Of a stretch of DNA of 49,669 bases, positions 1 to 12,854 are shown piece by piece. This DNA is from Stenocarpella maydis (taxonomy: Eukaryota; Ascomycota; Sordariomycetes; Diaporthales; Diaporthaceae). The position numbers were made by a program, and so were the translations under genes. Numbering within the stretch: the first letter of the stretch is position 1; each line of letters starts with the position of its first letter. A model generated the notes under the pieces. It saw only the letters and a list, made by a program, of their open reading frames with translations, was not told the origin of the DNA and searched no databases. The DNA is taken from assembly GCA_002270565.1 (NCBI GenBank), contig NQMI01000128.1, positions 90,656-140,324 of the forward strand. Reading direction: 5' to 3'.

Positions 1-2100
1 GATTATTTTGGCCTGCATTTGCACCTTAATTCAGACCTCTGCATTACCCTTATTTCTTACCCAAAAGGTATATAACTTAGTGCATTAGATAGCCTGATTT
101 CTAAAGTTTATATGTACCTAATTTGGGCATTGCTAGGGCTGTGGTTGGCTAGTTGTTTGGAACCAAAGATGGTGTATTGGAAGGGCGAATTCTCCGGCAT
201 TTGCAAATTTGCACTAGAGCCTATCGCAGCGTGCCCAGGGGTGAGACGACGTCGGAGGGTATATAAGGAGGGCTTACAGAAGCCCAACTTAATTCAATAC
301 AAAGTTGTCCAGACCATTGTCAATCGTCCCAATTCGCCTCAGAGCACCATACTGCGACCCTGCCGAAAAAACACACGCTGAACTGAATGCTATTTTATAG
401 CACATATTCTCAGACCACCCTTTAGAAAAACTTAAATATCTTAATAAGGGATTTCTTTCTAATTATTAAACTTTATATATAACTCAACTAAACTAATCTA
501 AAGCAATATTCTAAAGATAAACTTAATAATACTATTATAGCAATTAAGGATAGTATGCTAATTAGGCAGGTCTTTAAGATTTAGCATATTTCTTAGATTA
601 CGCTTTATAGTTGCCTTAACGGCTGTATAAGCTATTATAAAGCTTCCTACCCTTAGCAGCTCATTTCTAAAGTTTAAGAGGCTTAATTAGCTTTATTTAG
701 TATTAATTAGAGTTAATTAGGGCTTGCTTTAACCTGGTTTGATCTGCAGGGTTTAGCAGCCTGTTTTACCTTCCTGAATGAAAACCATCCTCCCCTTGGA
801 AAATATTAGCTTCAGGGCTTTCTCTCTCGTTACTCGGAACTTTAATTAAGGAGGAATTAGCGTATTAAAGCCTTAAGAATTCAGGTAGCTATAAAGGCAA
901 ATATTGGGTCTTGGTTTAACCTCCTTAAGCTGCCTACCATGAAGTTAATTAAATCGGGTAACCGCTGGAATGCTAATGAGGGTAGGATTATAGAGGGTTA
1001 CTTGGAAGAAGCCCTTATCTTTAGCTATTTAAAGGGCAGCCTAATTGCCTAATTAGACTATATTTCCCGGGTATGAACCTCCTTCTTTAAGTGTATTAAT
1101 GCCTTGGGCAGGGTACTAGTTCTATTGATTATTTTTAAAGGGAAAAGCGTTTAGTAGCAGTGGTTTCTAATTGCCTTTAAAGATTTAAGAGGTTAGCAAT
1201 TTATAGTAATAAAGAAGGGGTGGATAGAGGAAGCAATTACTATTAAGTAGTTAAGGAAGATCTTTATACCCTAGATAGCCCTAATTAACCTAAATAAGTA
1301 GCATTTATTAGTAATTAATAGGTACTATACTTATATTATTATTAAATTTATATAGAAATGCTTCAAGAATTTTATATATATATTATTTTCTTACTAGCAT
1401 ATATAACTTATACTTTATAACCTCTTAATGTTATTATATTTAGCCTATTTAAGCAGGTATTCTAGGAGAAAATTATATCTCCTTAAATAATATAATATTT
1501 TTATAGTTATAGTAAAGTAATGATTTCTTTATTGCTATTAGTAAGTATGTAAAGAGGTATTTATATCTTTAAATATTCGTTTTAGGTAAAGGGTAATAGG
1601 GTTATAGCTAGTTAATTGGGTAAGAGGGCTTTTAAGTAACTTTATTCTTAAAAACTGCTAGATAAAGGAAAGATCTTAAGATTCTAGTGCTAGGAATAGC
1701 TTTATTAATGAAAATAAAGTATTATACTCTTTTTCCCAGCCTTAGGAGCTTATTCTTTTTTAGATACCTAGGTAATTATAAGAGTTAAGGTTATTACTTT
1801 ATATTTATGCTTATAAGAAATACTTAAGCCCTATATAATAATACATTTTTAGTAAAATTATTAAGGGGTATGATTAGAAAGAGTTTGACTTAATAATATC
1901 CTTAAGAAAAAATAAGGAGCTTATAAATTAAATTGAGGCTACTAGGGCGCTTTAGAAGAGAAAGGTCATAATTAACCTAAATGCGGCCTTTGCTGATATT
2001 GAGGCTATTTGGAAGGCTAAAATTGAAGCTGGGGAGATATCGCCTGGTAGCGAGGCTTCTAATGATTCCTTAATACTAACGGAAGAGTGATCGGTTATCA
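1..2100 (+). mobile_element. RIP-degraded Fot1/pogo-type DNA transposon (transposase relic)
   Basis: This AT-rich block holds a plus-strand transposase of the Tc1/mariner superfamily, Fot1/pogo branch, now full of stops. Recognisable pieces, in order: WNANEG near 966-983 (from WNADE-G), a stretch reading IIFKGK near 1120-1137, KGWIEEA near 1218-1240, LVIN at 1308-1319 (from LI-DGH), the TYTL-PLN segment at 1408-1429 (from HTS-LQPLD), and a C-terminal tail reading NAAFADIEAIWKAKIEAGEI near 1979-2040 that ends at a stop about 2088. Stops are TAA/TAG where CAA, CAG or TGG would be expected, as RIP produces. The N-terminal DNA-binding part before about 860 is not readable and terminal inverted repeats were not found. 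An island at about 110-380 is less AT-rich and has a TATA-like run at 259-266 followed by a 6-bp stem (270-275 with 280-285); it may be the end of another element. Confidence 0.8.
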
Positions 2101-4164
2101 TGGTGGCGGGCAATTGAAGTTGGGAATAGTGGCATAGTTGTGGTTTGGGGTGGTCGAAATGGGGGGGGGCTGAAATGGGGGTCCACGATGTTATCTCTGC
2201 GTCCCTCTAGTGCCTGGTATGGCTGTAGTGGGAAATGCGAGAAGCCTCTTCTTGGCCGCAGGGCAGGTAAAGGCCAGCGTTGCCCACGAAGGACTGTTGA
2301 CGTCTGCTTGGAGTGAGTCAGGCATACTACGAATGACGTTTGCTGTCATCGGAGTCAGCGGTCGTCTAAAGATAATTCTTGACTCATGCTTCTTGTCATT
2401 CAGAAAAGCCTTTCAGGTGTGGCAAACCCCGTAGCATATAGAAAACAGCTCATCGGTGATGCATCGCATCTAATATTAACCCGTTATTAATTGGCTGATT
2501 AAGGTGGATGCTATGTGTCTCGAGATTCGAGAAACTATTGTTAAGGTTCTTGAGAGAGTGGAGTACCTAGTTCCCGCATATCCTAATTATTGGGCCTTAA
2601 GCGATCGAATACTATGACACGTTATACCAATAGACCTTGAAAGGGGTTTGAACGACGCTGATATGAAAATATGAATGAGTGTAAATTGGCGGCTATGCAG
2701 GACCATACCAAGAGTTGACACAGACCTTTGCCCACCTTTCCAGTATTATATATCCTCTGACAAATCTTTGACTTCAGTTCTACTGGCCGCATACTACTAA
2801 GAAGAGTTATTTCCCGAGGTGCCCATTCGGCCGTATGGGTGTCCAGGCGACGGGAAAGGCGGATGACTCAATTCGAATCGATGACTTGGGAGGAAAAAGA
2901 TTACACATTAGACTTCCTCTCCAGCTCGTATTCATGAGAACTACGATTGAGCCCCCAAATTCAGGGAAGAAACTACATGTCCTCCAAACGGAGCTGTTTC
3001 AAAATAGAAATTACATTCCAGAAAACCTAACTATCCATACCTACTAAGGCAGGTAGCGACAGACTTTGACGTGACCAAATCCGGCGACCGTGGCGGACAA
3101 TTACCGAGGACGTTTTCGAGCACAGATTGACCAGTAAAGATAACTCATGTATCAACACGCTTATCATAGGAAGGGTATTGGAGGTCAGGAGTTCTCAATA
3201 AAAGATCCTCAATGTTGACGGGCAGGATCAATGGCGTCACCCCGAACAACTGGATATCCTAATTACCTAGGTATTATGCGCGTTCAATACGCCCAACCAA
3301 GAGAAAATACGGCACGTAATTCGTGGCAAAAAGTTTGTCGTGAGATGATGATATTGAAGTCGACGGACTTGCTGATTTGTGTCTATTTCAGTGGTTGAGT
3401 TGATGGTCGTGTCAGGTTCGTCCTCATTTCGAAAAGAAAAAAAGAACCATGAATAGTTCATGAGGAACTATTCTTACATCTGGAAATGCTCTCCTGAGAC
3501 ATGGCCATATTTTATACACAAGTGCGCATCAGAGAGAGTAGAGTATAAGCAGCCATTTGAATTTCCAGCACAAAATTTCTATCAATTCCCAACCTAAACC
3601 GACATGTATTTGCCTAAATTAATCTATACCCATTCCATGCTCCCGGATTGCCGATGAAACATTATATTCGTAAAGATGAGACTCGCTCTAACGTGGGAAG
3701 TATGTCTACCTAGGTATACCAGCCTCTATATTTGCATGAGGGTCGTTGGTAAACACCGCGCAACCAATGCTCAGCACGCACTTCACTACATAGGGTCGAG
3801 CCACTCCAGGCAATCAAAGCCTTCAGCAGCCTAGAAAACTATTCCAGCATAGATTTGTGGTCAAGAGACCTCTTTTTGTGAAGGTGCTAGCTGGCCAGCC
3901 AGAGAAAAGTCCGTGCAACAGTCAACACTGCCTTAATAATTGAAAATCATTAGGGACGGGTTCAGCACTATAGGAGTGAGGGCATGACTCCCAATCACGA
4001 CGGACATGGGAACGATTGCTGTGAAATCCACTATTTCCCAGCCTCGGGGAGCGAATAGTGACAAGTAGATCATGCCAGCTGTAAAGATAATCACGAAGAT
4101 ATACCTTTGAGTGCGTTAGCGGCGGGAGATGATGTTATGAGGGTATATAGCTTGATGTTAAAAC
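2101..4164. other. Intergenic, no gene recognised
   Basis: Base composition returns to normal here. Short open frames occur but none has a recognisable domain, good start context or splice pattern. Around 2150-2180 there are G-runs forming two similar copies of a gaaatggggg motif, possibly the edge of the adjacent transposon. The part nearest 4164 is the 3' side of the glycosyltransferase gene. Confidence 0.6.
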
Positions 4165-6982
4165 TCACAAGTACTTAAACGACTTCAGGATCTTGGGCAC
4201 CTCTTGGAAGAAGTTGGAGTTCTCCTTCTCCTTGGACGTCGCCCCCCATTGCATGTCGATGTGTAGCAGATGGGCAAGTAGGGCGCAGCTAACGTGGAAG
4301 GACAGGCCGCCGAAGAAGATTGCCATCATCGGCGTCCATTTGAAGTTCTCAACGATAGATCCAAGCAGCGACCTCTCACCGGTTCGGTATCGGATGACGG
4401 CGAGAGAGAGACCTCCAGCAAGGTTGAAGACGACCAGGAGTGACACAAAGACCTTCCACGAGGGGAGGTAAAAGTGGTCCAGACTGTCGTCGAACCAACC
4501 GACCAGGAAATAGTTGAGCACCGTCATCGGCAGGCCGACCCCGATGGCGAAGTAGGAGCAGATGTAGGCGAAGACGCTAATCTTGGACGACAGCATCATT
4601 CGTGACCCCAGGAATGTCCGGATAAGCTTGGTGAAGGGACCCTTCGTTGGCCACTTGTATAGCGGGTTAAAAACCATTTCGCTGCAGCCGTAGGCATACC
4701 TGAACTCAGTGTTAGTCCCGGTTTGCGAACCGCGGCAGTTGCGGACTCTCGCGGTGCACTCACTTTTGCCAACGAGCAATCTCGTCATAGATGGTGAGGG
4801 ACACGCCCTCCTTGAACCCATCGCCATGGTAACTAGCGATGCGGACGGTGCTACCTTTGATCTGCATGCGGAGGGCGATGTCGAAGTCCTCAGATACGTG
4901 GCTCTCGGACCAGTAGTTTATATCGCCATTTTCCTCGACAACGCCAACGTCCTGCACCGCCGCCCACCGCAGGAAGGCGTTGTGGCCCACAAATGGGGCA
5001 ACCTCGCCAGACCCGATGGAGAATCGGATGGCAGTGTAGACCATGTTTGTGAAGAATGTGATGCCGTTCTCAAAGTAGTCCCATGCAACTTGCATCACGC
5101 CAGTCGAGTGCTGTACGACAGCAACCTCGGGCGAGAGGAACATCTCGGCCGCACCGTACAGCAGGCAATCAACCGGCTACGTGGACATCAGTAGTGGCCC
5201 GTACGCAAGGAGCATTGTGCAACTTACCACACGCGTATCAGAGTCGACGATAAGGATGAATTCGCCAATACGGATGTCTCCCTCCGCCATGGCCTTGGGG
5301 TTTTCCCTGAGCGCACGGCCAAGGGACTCTTGGTAGAGGTCGTCCAGCTCCTGCGCCTCCAGCATCGCTGGGTCGGATTCGCGGTACCCAGGCTGCAGCG
5401 CACAGCGGGCCTCGACGGCATCCTGGAGATACGCCTCGACCTTCTGCGACAGGTTCAGGGCAAAGTTCATGTTGGAGGCCTTCTTGAACTTGCCCCTCCG
5501 CTCAAAGCCGTCTTCGCCGTGCTTGGGCCTCGCGACCCAGCCGATGTTGTTGTCGTGGTAGAACTCGCGCCTGGCCTGGGCCTCATCCTCCGGCATGCCG
5601 GCGCGCATTCCATCGTCGTTGATGAAGATGGATGCCGTACCGCCGCGGGACTCATAAAACGAGATGGCGGCCTGGAGGGATTTCACGGTCGGTATGATGA
5701 CACTCTCCATCCCTTCCTTGTAGACAGGCATCTGTATCGTGATGTGAGGTGGGCTGAACCCGAGGGAATAGGCTGTCTTCAGGGACGGCTTGATACATGA
5801 ATAGTGCCGGGAGTTGGTCTTGAGGCCGTTGAGGGGGCCGATCATCTGCCAAATGTCGCCAAAGATGACCTGGAAGAAGAACAAGCCGGCGAACATCAGG
5901 AACGGGCAGGCGGCGATCAACGCCAGCCTGATCCACTGACCGTCCATTAGGCTCTCGGATACCAGCTCGCCGATTGAGAACCCGTAGACGAGTACGATCG
6001 CCAGGCACACCCCCATGCCGACGAAAAAGGCGCTGTGCAGCATGAATGGCCGATTGACAGACTCTGGCCGCTCGTGTGATTCCTTCTCCTCCTCATCGGC
6101 ATCCTCGTCCTGCTCCTGGACCTGGACACCGGGGGCTCCTTTCTCAGGGAACACCGAGAAGTTCGACACGGAGTCTGATGGCGACTGGAAGGGGCTTGAG
6201 CCGGCAAAGGGAGACACCGGGGTGTGCATCCCAGAGTTGCGGCCCCAGACGTATGTCAAGAGCGTGTCCTCCATCCTCTGGGCGTGGGCCAGGATGTGCT
6301 GGATCTCGTCCTGCCACACGAGGAGTATGCCTTCATGGCGGAGGATGGCACCGTACTGGAACTTCTTGACGCCAGAGGAAGTGACTGCCGCGAGTGAATC
6401 GAGGACCTGGAGCTGGGAGCCTCCCTTCAGACGGAGTTCCTGTTGGCCGGGGTCCAGGTTGGCGATGATGCCTGCCAGCATCTCTGGCTTCATGGTCACG
6501 GCGACCCCAACGTTGAGGCGCTGTACTGCGAAGAGCAGCTCATCATAGATGTTTTCCGGGCAGCAGATGTAGTTGCCGCGGGACTGACGTAGTAGAACAC
6601 CAAGGCCTTGCGAAGGGTCCTTAATAGCTGGTTGTGGCATCCATCCATTGGCAGATACTCTGTTGGCCAGGTAGCTGACCATCTGTGATTGCTGTCAGTA
6701 AGTATAACACTGGTGAAACGGGACTTGACTGACTGTGCGGTAGCGGAACTCATCTTCGTAGCCGTTTCCTGACGAGGAGCCGGTAGTATGGAGGGAAGCT
6801 GGTCTTGAGCGAGGAGGAGTCTTTGATGCCAGGCTCTCGCGTTGAAAGTGAGCCCGGGGAGGGGGAATAGGGTGGAAAGGAACATGGTCTGGGTCATGGG
6901 AGGCACCGTGAGCCTGAGGGGATGAAGCACTCGGCCCGGCCGCTCCAACAATAGAATTGTCGACTGAGTGAGTGGGTGACAT
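4165..6982 (-). CDS. Family 2 glycosyltransferase, processive polysaccharide synthase type
   Basis: Four exons: 6982-6734, 6682-5228, 5176-4764 and 4699-4165, giving 883 aa; introns of 51, 51 and 64 nt have GTCAGT, GTAAGT and GTGAGT donors and the joins keep frame. A Ser/Pro-rich N-terminus and an acidic linker (about residue 272-285) precede two membrane segments (about 295-320 and 333-355). The cytoplasmic GT-A core carries ITIQMPVYKEG (about 397), INDD (about 437), the metal-binding VDSDT (about 562), SEDFD (about 663) and EIARW (about 700). Three further hydrophobic segments follow (about 745-853). This is the layout of fungal GT2 membrane synthases related to chitin/hyaluronan synthases, like the GT2 protein needed for hyphal growth on surfaces in Zymoseptoria and Fusarium. 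The sugar made is not known from sequence. The final motif has E where Q/R is usual. The start follows the in-frame first ATG of exon 1, which is the least certain part. Confidence 0.88.
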
Positions 6983-9829
6983 CCTGGCTTCGGGACCAAT
7001 GTAGCAACGAAGACAGTGGTGCCGAAGGAAGCCTGCTTGAGTGACGTGCAGCTGTGCGTCGAGATGTTGCTTGAAGTCAAGAGTGATCGTCGAGGTTGTG
7101 TCTTGTTATAGGCAAGACCACGTGGATATAAACACGGGACAGCCTCCAGCTCAGATGGGTAGATGATAAACGAGTGGGATATCAGCTCCTTCGTACCGTG
7201 CAGAAAAGCTCACGATGGGGAAGTGTGGGAATAGACGCTTCCGCTGGGGTGACACTGCCCAGGCTCAGCCAGAACAAGCAGTCGAGAGAGATAAAGCTGA
7301 TAGGGACTATTGATGAAGCTGAAACATTCCCAGGCAGAAAGAACTATGGCGGCGACATTTCCGGGCGGCGAGACCTGCGGAGCTGCAGCGAGGCCTCGGT
7401 GGCACCGAAAAGTCGGCAAATATTGAATATTGCAGCAAGACCTAGAACGCCTGGGCTGAAGAAGGACGATAAGAGACGACTTGGGCCATACCTAACCTAC
7501 ATTGGCCGCAGCTCTGGGACCCTACTGACACAAAACTTAATAATAAATGGCCTGATGCTTGCGTAGTGTCAGAGCAAGGTGTGGGAGTGCTTTGGGCAGA
7601 CGCATTTGAGCGTGGTAGGCTTAGCCCGTCGCAGCGCTGTCCATGGGCCGGCGTGCGTGAGGTCGAGGGACTTGATGGACCGGATATGTGGATACGAGGT
7701 ACATGTTAACCACGCTGCATCAGGGGTTGGTTGAGGGTACGAGTGCGAGCAAAGCAGCGGTCATTCTTCACGTAGCTAGCCTGTGCAGCAGCGGGCTGGC
7801 CTAATTAGGCACCAGCATAGATCCGGATGGGCGTGCTGGACCGGCATGAGCTGAGTGACTCGTCACGATGTCCAGGAAGGCAGACCAGATTGCAGAGACT
7901 CAGAGACGGGGCTGCGTGGGTGGTGGGGGGGTGGGGGCTCGCCCGAGCCATGCTGGGCCTCGGGCCATACGAGTTGATGGATGGGCAGGCCTGGAAGCGC
8001 GTCTCCACGATGGTGGTGTCCAGGCTGGACGAAGCACCCGGGCGCGCACAGGGCATTCCGAGGTGCCACGCATGTTGTGCCTATGTCGGGCAGTTGAGTT
8101 GTTTGGCGATAAGCTTCGAGTGACGAAGCAGCCATGTTGCGGTCCACGTAAATAGCGGCCAAGAGGGTGATTGGTCAATCCCGCGTCTGTCCTATATTGG
8201 CTAGACTATGTGGGATAAATACCCCTGTAAGTTCCTAGCCTAGGTACACTATGTACACAGGAGCTTGAATTAGTGTACATAGGCTAGAACCTCGACTCCG
8301 TTGTGCCCAGCCCTTCCCGCCCGGAACCTCGCCGAAACGGCTACTTGTCGCGAAGAGGATAGACCGCGACGCCACGGCTAGGAACCCGCAGAGTGGCTTG
8401 CCTATTACTGGCCTAGGGGGCAACGTCGATTGTCGGCCCAAATATTCAACAGGACGGGAGCAACAACAGGAGCTCGAAGTGCCGAGGTTGGATGCGGGAC
8501 TCCAAAATACTATATGCATGTGTGGGGAAGCGCATGCTCAATTGATTTGTCGGAACCGGGCATTCGGGATCCTCTCCCCAGCCTGCGAGCACGCGAGGAG
8601 GCAAACTGCACAGCAGGCATCATTAGGTTGCATGGGTCTGCAGCAGCCAGGGTAGCAGGGGGTCCAGAGAATCCGAGGGGAGCCAACGGAACTCTTTTTC
8701 TTAAAAAAAAAAAAAAAAAAAAAAAAGAAAAAAAGAAGACGAAGATAAACATGGCGGGGGCAAACAGAGAGAGAAAAGAGGACAAGGATAATCTAATTAG
8801 AGACGCGTCTTGGCGAGAGGCAACGTCGTAGCCAAGACACACGCCAACGTCCTTGTCCAACCCCAGCCCGAGCTACTGCCAGTGTACTGTTCCCAGTATC
8901 TTTGTATATACACAGCCTACTGCCAGCAGAGTCAAAGATTGCGAGAAGGAGGGCGGCACGCCAGCAGGCCTTGCTCGAGCTAGTGATGCAGCATGCAGTT
9001 CCGTCGACGCCACAACGCCATTACTTTGGTCTGAAGGGACACTCGGTCAGATCCTCCCGCGCGCCTCCACCACCACTGCCAGGGGCTCCGTTGAGCTGCC
9101 AAGCACGCTTCTTGCTGTTCTGATATGGGATGGCTGCCCAGAGCTTCCTCGCCAGCGCCACTGGCCAGAACAAGCAAGGACTCCGGGAAAATATCCCCGA
9201 TGAGCCGCGCAGATGCCGGATTTCCCACCAGAGGCCAGCCTCTCCCCCTCCGACCCACCCAGCCACCTCACGAGTCACGACCGTCCAGTGCTGACCACCT
9301 TGGGGGAAAGTTATTCTTGGTCTCGAAGATGGAACACAGCCAGCCATCCCGCCAGTGTGTCCGCACCGGTAGTCCTACCCGCGGGCACGTCCGAAAAGGT
9401 TAAATTCTCTTGTGCGGCCAGAGCGGGCCCGCTCTCGAGGTGACGCTGTGACTGAGAGTTCAGAGTCCCAAGAGGGCTTTTCGTAGTCACTCCATATGTA
9501 GACCATTTTGCGAGAAAGCCGGTGGGCAAAATTGAAGACCGACAATTACACTCACCTGAGCAATGCTCGCAGGAAGCTTGGTACAGAGAGGTAAGCTCCT
9601 GGTCTAACACGGTATGCAGTCTGAAGATCTCGAAGATCATAGCCTTAGACTAACTAGGGTGGGGGGGTAATCAACAACCAGGGGTAGGTACATTTCTTAG
9701 GCAGCCCTGATACACACTACTGTTATCCTCCAGCAAACGCGATGTGACCGTCCCAAGATACTACTATGTCAAAACGCCCAACTCTATCAGCAATACGAGA
9801 TATGCAGTGCACAATTCCCTCAACCATGA
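6983..9829. other. Long intergenic region between two minus-strand genes
   Basis: It contains the promoter of the glycosyltransferase (just above 6982) and the 3' side of the GH16 gene. I see no supported gene. An A-run of more than 20 bases lies at 8703-8726, preceded by a short T-run, and a G-run at 9660-9667. Many open frames overlap on both strands in 7800-9640, which is what GC-balanced non-coding DNA gives. Confidence 0.55.
8703..8744. repeat. Poly-A / A-rich simple repeat
   Basis: A homopolymeric A tract (8703-8726) runs into an A/G-rich stretch. It could be the tail of a retroposed copy, but no recognisable element body or target duplication was found upstream, so it is listed only as a simple repeat. 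Confidence 0.8.
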
Positions 9830-11320
9830 TTACAGCTCGGCGGAGCCGCATGCGCCCGATCGCCATATCTTGACTGACTTGACCGTCATCCCCCTTGAGT
9901 CTCCTTCCCCCCACGTCGGCAGCCACTGGTCAGCATCATCCCAGAAGGTCCACTGGGCGTTGGTTGCCGCGTCGACCCAGGGTTTGCCGCCCTTGCCATC
10001 CCTACACGCCGGACAGACATTATTAGCTTTGCGGGTTCCTGAATGGCCCCGAGCATCACTGAAGCTTAATAACAAGGAGACTTACTCGAACCACCCATTC
10101 CTGGCCCCGACGGCAACATTGAGGATGAGGTAGAATTCCTGATCGAAAGGTGCATTGCCCGTGGTGCTATTGGAATCTGACCAGGGATCGGTAATGAGCG
10201 TGTCGTTCTCACTCTTCTCGGAGAAACCTCCTTTTTGCCACAGGGTTCTGTCCGAGTGGAACTTGGTGTACAGGACTTGAGTGAGCCTGTCGTCGAAGTA
10301 CATGTAGATATACTTGTCCGTCCTGCCGCCAAGGTCAGCCAGAGCTTCTGATATAAGACAGAGTATGCGAGGCAGAACTCACCACTCGAGCCCGTACGTG
10401 TGAAAGGCATCGGTAAAGTCTCCCCGGCGCTGTGTCCTCACAGCCATGGTCTTCCAGTAGCTGTCAAAGACAGAACTCGGGCCCCAGTGCAGTGTGGTAT
10501 AGTAGACATTACGGCCTCCCGGGTACGAGACTCCATTGCCGCGGGACTCCATTATGTCCATCTCTCCGCTCCTCGGCCACTCGCCATACACCGAGTCCGT
10601 GGGCATCATCCAGATTGCGGGCCAGAGCCAGTCACCTCTGGGCAGTTTGGCCACGACCTCGACCCTCCCGTACTTGATGCCCAGCTTACCCTTGGTATTG
10701 ATCCGGGCTGACCTGACAGGTGGGATCATGTCTCCCTTGGTTGAGTTGGAGTGGGCGACACACGCGGCGGCGCTGTTCTCCGTGCAGGTACCATCAGCAG
10801 TGAGGTTGAGGGTGAAGCCGTTCCACATCTGGTCCGTGGTGATGGAGGTGGTCTCATTTGTGAGCGTCGGCACGATGTGGAGGCCCTTCTCGTCCGTGTA
10901 GACATTGGACCGGTCCGTGGTTGTCCAGTCAAAGGATTTCGTACCAAAGCCATCAAGGGTCACCTCATAATTCCAGAATGTGTCGTCCAGCTTCCCTTGG
11001 TCAAATGCGTCCTCATATACGAGACATATCTGGAAATCTGGGTTCAGAAAGAGCACCTTGTGGGGAGCCCGAGATGCACTTACTGGGCCTGATATCGCAG
11101 GTCTGATCTGGAAGAAGGCGACGACGGCTGCAGCACACACGCCCAAGAACACGAAGGCATATATCACATAGTTGTTGTACTTTGTCCGTTTGAATTTGGG
11201 ATCTTCCAGCCATGGCTTCTCATATTCTCCGCGAAGCCGGTATGAAACAAAGCGTTTCCTGGTCTTGCCTGCGAAAACACCGGAGTGATGTGTCGGGGTT
11301 GATGCGCCAGTGGGGCTCAT
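9830..11320 (-). CDS. GH16 family glucanase/transglycosylase-like type II membrane protein
   Basis: Exons 11320-11084, 11029-10383, 10322-10086 and 10001-9830 give 430 aa. The N-terminus is cytoplasmic and basic, followed by one membrane anchor (about residues 50-71), so the catalytic domain should lie outside the membrane. The GH16 signature is GEMDIMES, with the E-x-D-x-x-E catalytic triad at about E235, D237 and E240, preceded by LWPAIWMMP and followed by the TLHWGP strand, all typical of fungal beta-1,3-glucanase-like GH16 proteins. The C-terminus reads GMTVKSVKIW, also typical. Introns are 54, 60 and 84 nt; the first is a multiple of three with no stop, so unspliced RNA would add 18 residues (VSASRAPHKV...) just after the anchor. 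I chose the ATG at 11320 because a longer frame reaching 11485 adds only low-complexity sequence. Cell-wall glucan is the likely substrate; exact specificity is not readable. Confidence 0.87.
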
Positions 11321-12854
11321 GGTGAGAGAGAGATTGTGGCGCTCTGACGACCCAGAGTCCACTGTACGTACAATGATGTGTTTGGGGTTGGGGGGGGGGT
11401 TCTGGCTGGGAGTGTAGAATTGATGATGGCCTAAGGCCCAGGACTGGCAAAACCGGCCGGATCTGGGTGACTTTTGTTTTTGCAAAATTCTGGACTATCA
11501 GGACAGTTTCTTGGGCGCAGCTGAGATGCTCCAAATTCAGTTCAACTCTGCAGTCGCCAACCCGCTGAGGCGGAAGAGGATATCTGCCTGCCACTCGCAT
11601 GGCGAACTGCTCCCACAGATGGACTCGATAGATGACACCCTTGTTCACACCCACAGACACACACTTGTAACCTAGCTACCCTTGTCGGAGCTGCAGATAC
11701 CCATATGTACATTTGACGGGGTGCGTGCATAGTGTACATCGTGGGCTGCAGCACTTGATATGCCCTACCTCACAGCCCCCACAGACCCCACAGCCCCACA
11801 GGTATTGGACTTTCAGCTCGGTTTAGTTCGATATTTAGATACACTATCTTCCTAATAATGGGTCTCTGGCCGGATCGAGCCGAGAGCTGCGCATGTGGCG
11901 GTAGTGTAATTGCAACCCTCCAGTTTCCTGAGGTCTGGTTTGTCTGTTCCGGGAGGGGGGTGGGCGCCAATTCAGTAGTGGGCCAGGGGCCAGATTCCGC
12001 GAGGAAAGAGGTTTGTCAACACTTCCTTCTTCCCCATGAGAGTGGATGGGGAGACGGGGTAGTCACCAAGAGGAATACCCAGCATCCTTGCAGGCCCTGG
12101 TAGGTCTGTATCAATCGAGTGGGGGCTATAGCGGTGAGATGGATGTATATGACAAGGATGGTGCAGCAACACCATTTACAGGCCCGTGTACTCGGGTCCG
12201 ACAACGCAATCCGATATCAGCGTGGTCCTTTTCCATCACTCTCCCCTGAAAAGATACCAGGATTCTGCCCAAGCTGATGGGAGCGGCCTCACTTCATTCG
12301 TTGGTCATTGTACAACCACGTGCAATCCTGGAACAGAGCAGGCATATCTGCCGTCGAGTGATCACTGGTCCACTTTGGGGACATATCTCCCATGTTGTTT
12401 ATCTCCTGCAGTCACCACTATCGGGCTTCCTTTGCTGTCATCGTCCTAGCCAGCCCGAGTGAAACTTTCCGGCTCGTCAAGCTAGTAGAAACATACCTTG
12501 TGTTCCTGGTCCGAACGAAGCATGGGAATTCACGACATCCAGGGTGCCCTGTATCGGGATCAACGTACTGTTTGGCTTTCCAGAAATGCTGGCGGCCATG
12601 GGAAGAGTCACCATGGACCGTACGCTATGGCCAGCCCGTAATTTCCTGGTGTTTTCTCGGTCCCAGAAAATGCCCTTTGCCGGGACTGAGAGCATTCCTA
12701 GGTAGCTAGAGCACATATCACGCAACACTCTCATCGCCTACTTCCTCTTCGGCGTTGCGTTCTTTGCATTTTATCTACTTCTTCCTTGTTTTTCTTGCCT
12801 TGGTGAAACCATTCATTCTCTACCCGCCACCCTCAAGTGCTGTATCATGTCAAG
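11321..12854. promoter_or_regulatory. Divergent intergenic region with promoters of the GH16 and secreted-protein genes
   Basis: The GH16 gene (minus) and the secreted Cys-rich gene (plus) are divergent, so this 1.5-kb stretch must hold both promoters. A pronounced CT-rich tract at about 12735-12835 immediately upstream of the plus-strand start is typical of ascomycete core promoters. G-run at 11391-11399. No supported gene lies between. Confidence 0.5.

Noticed and set aside
4193..6548. Plus-strand open frames of 90-177 codons opposite the glycosyltransferase
   Set aside because: They are mirror frames of real coding exons, with no domain and no splice logic.
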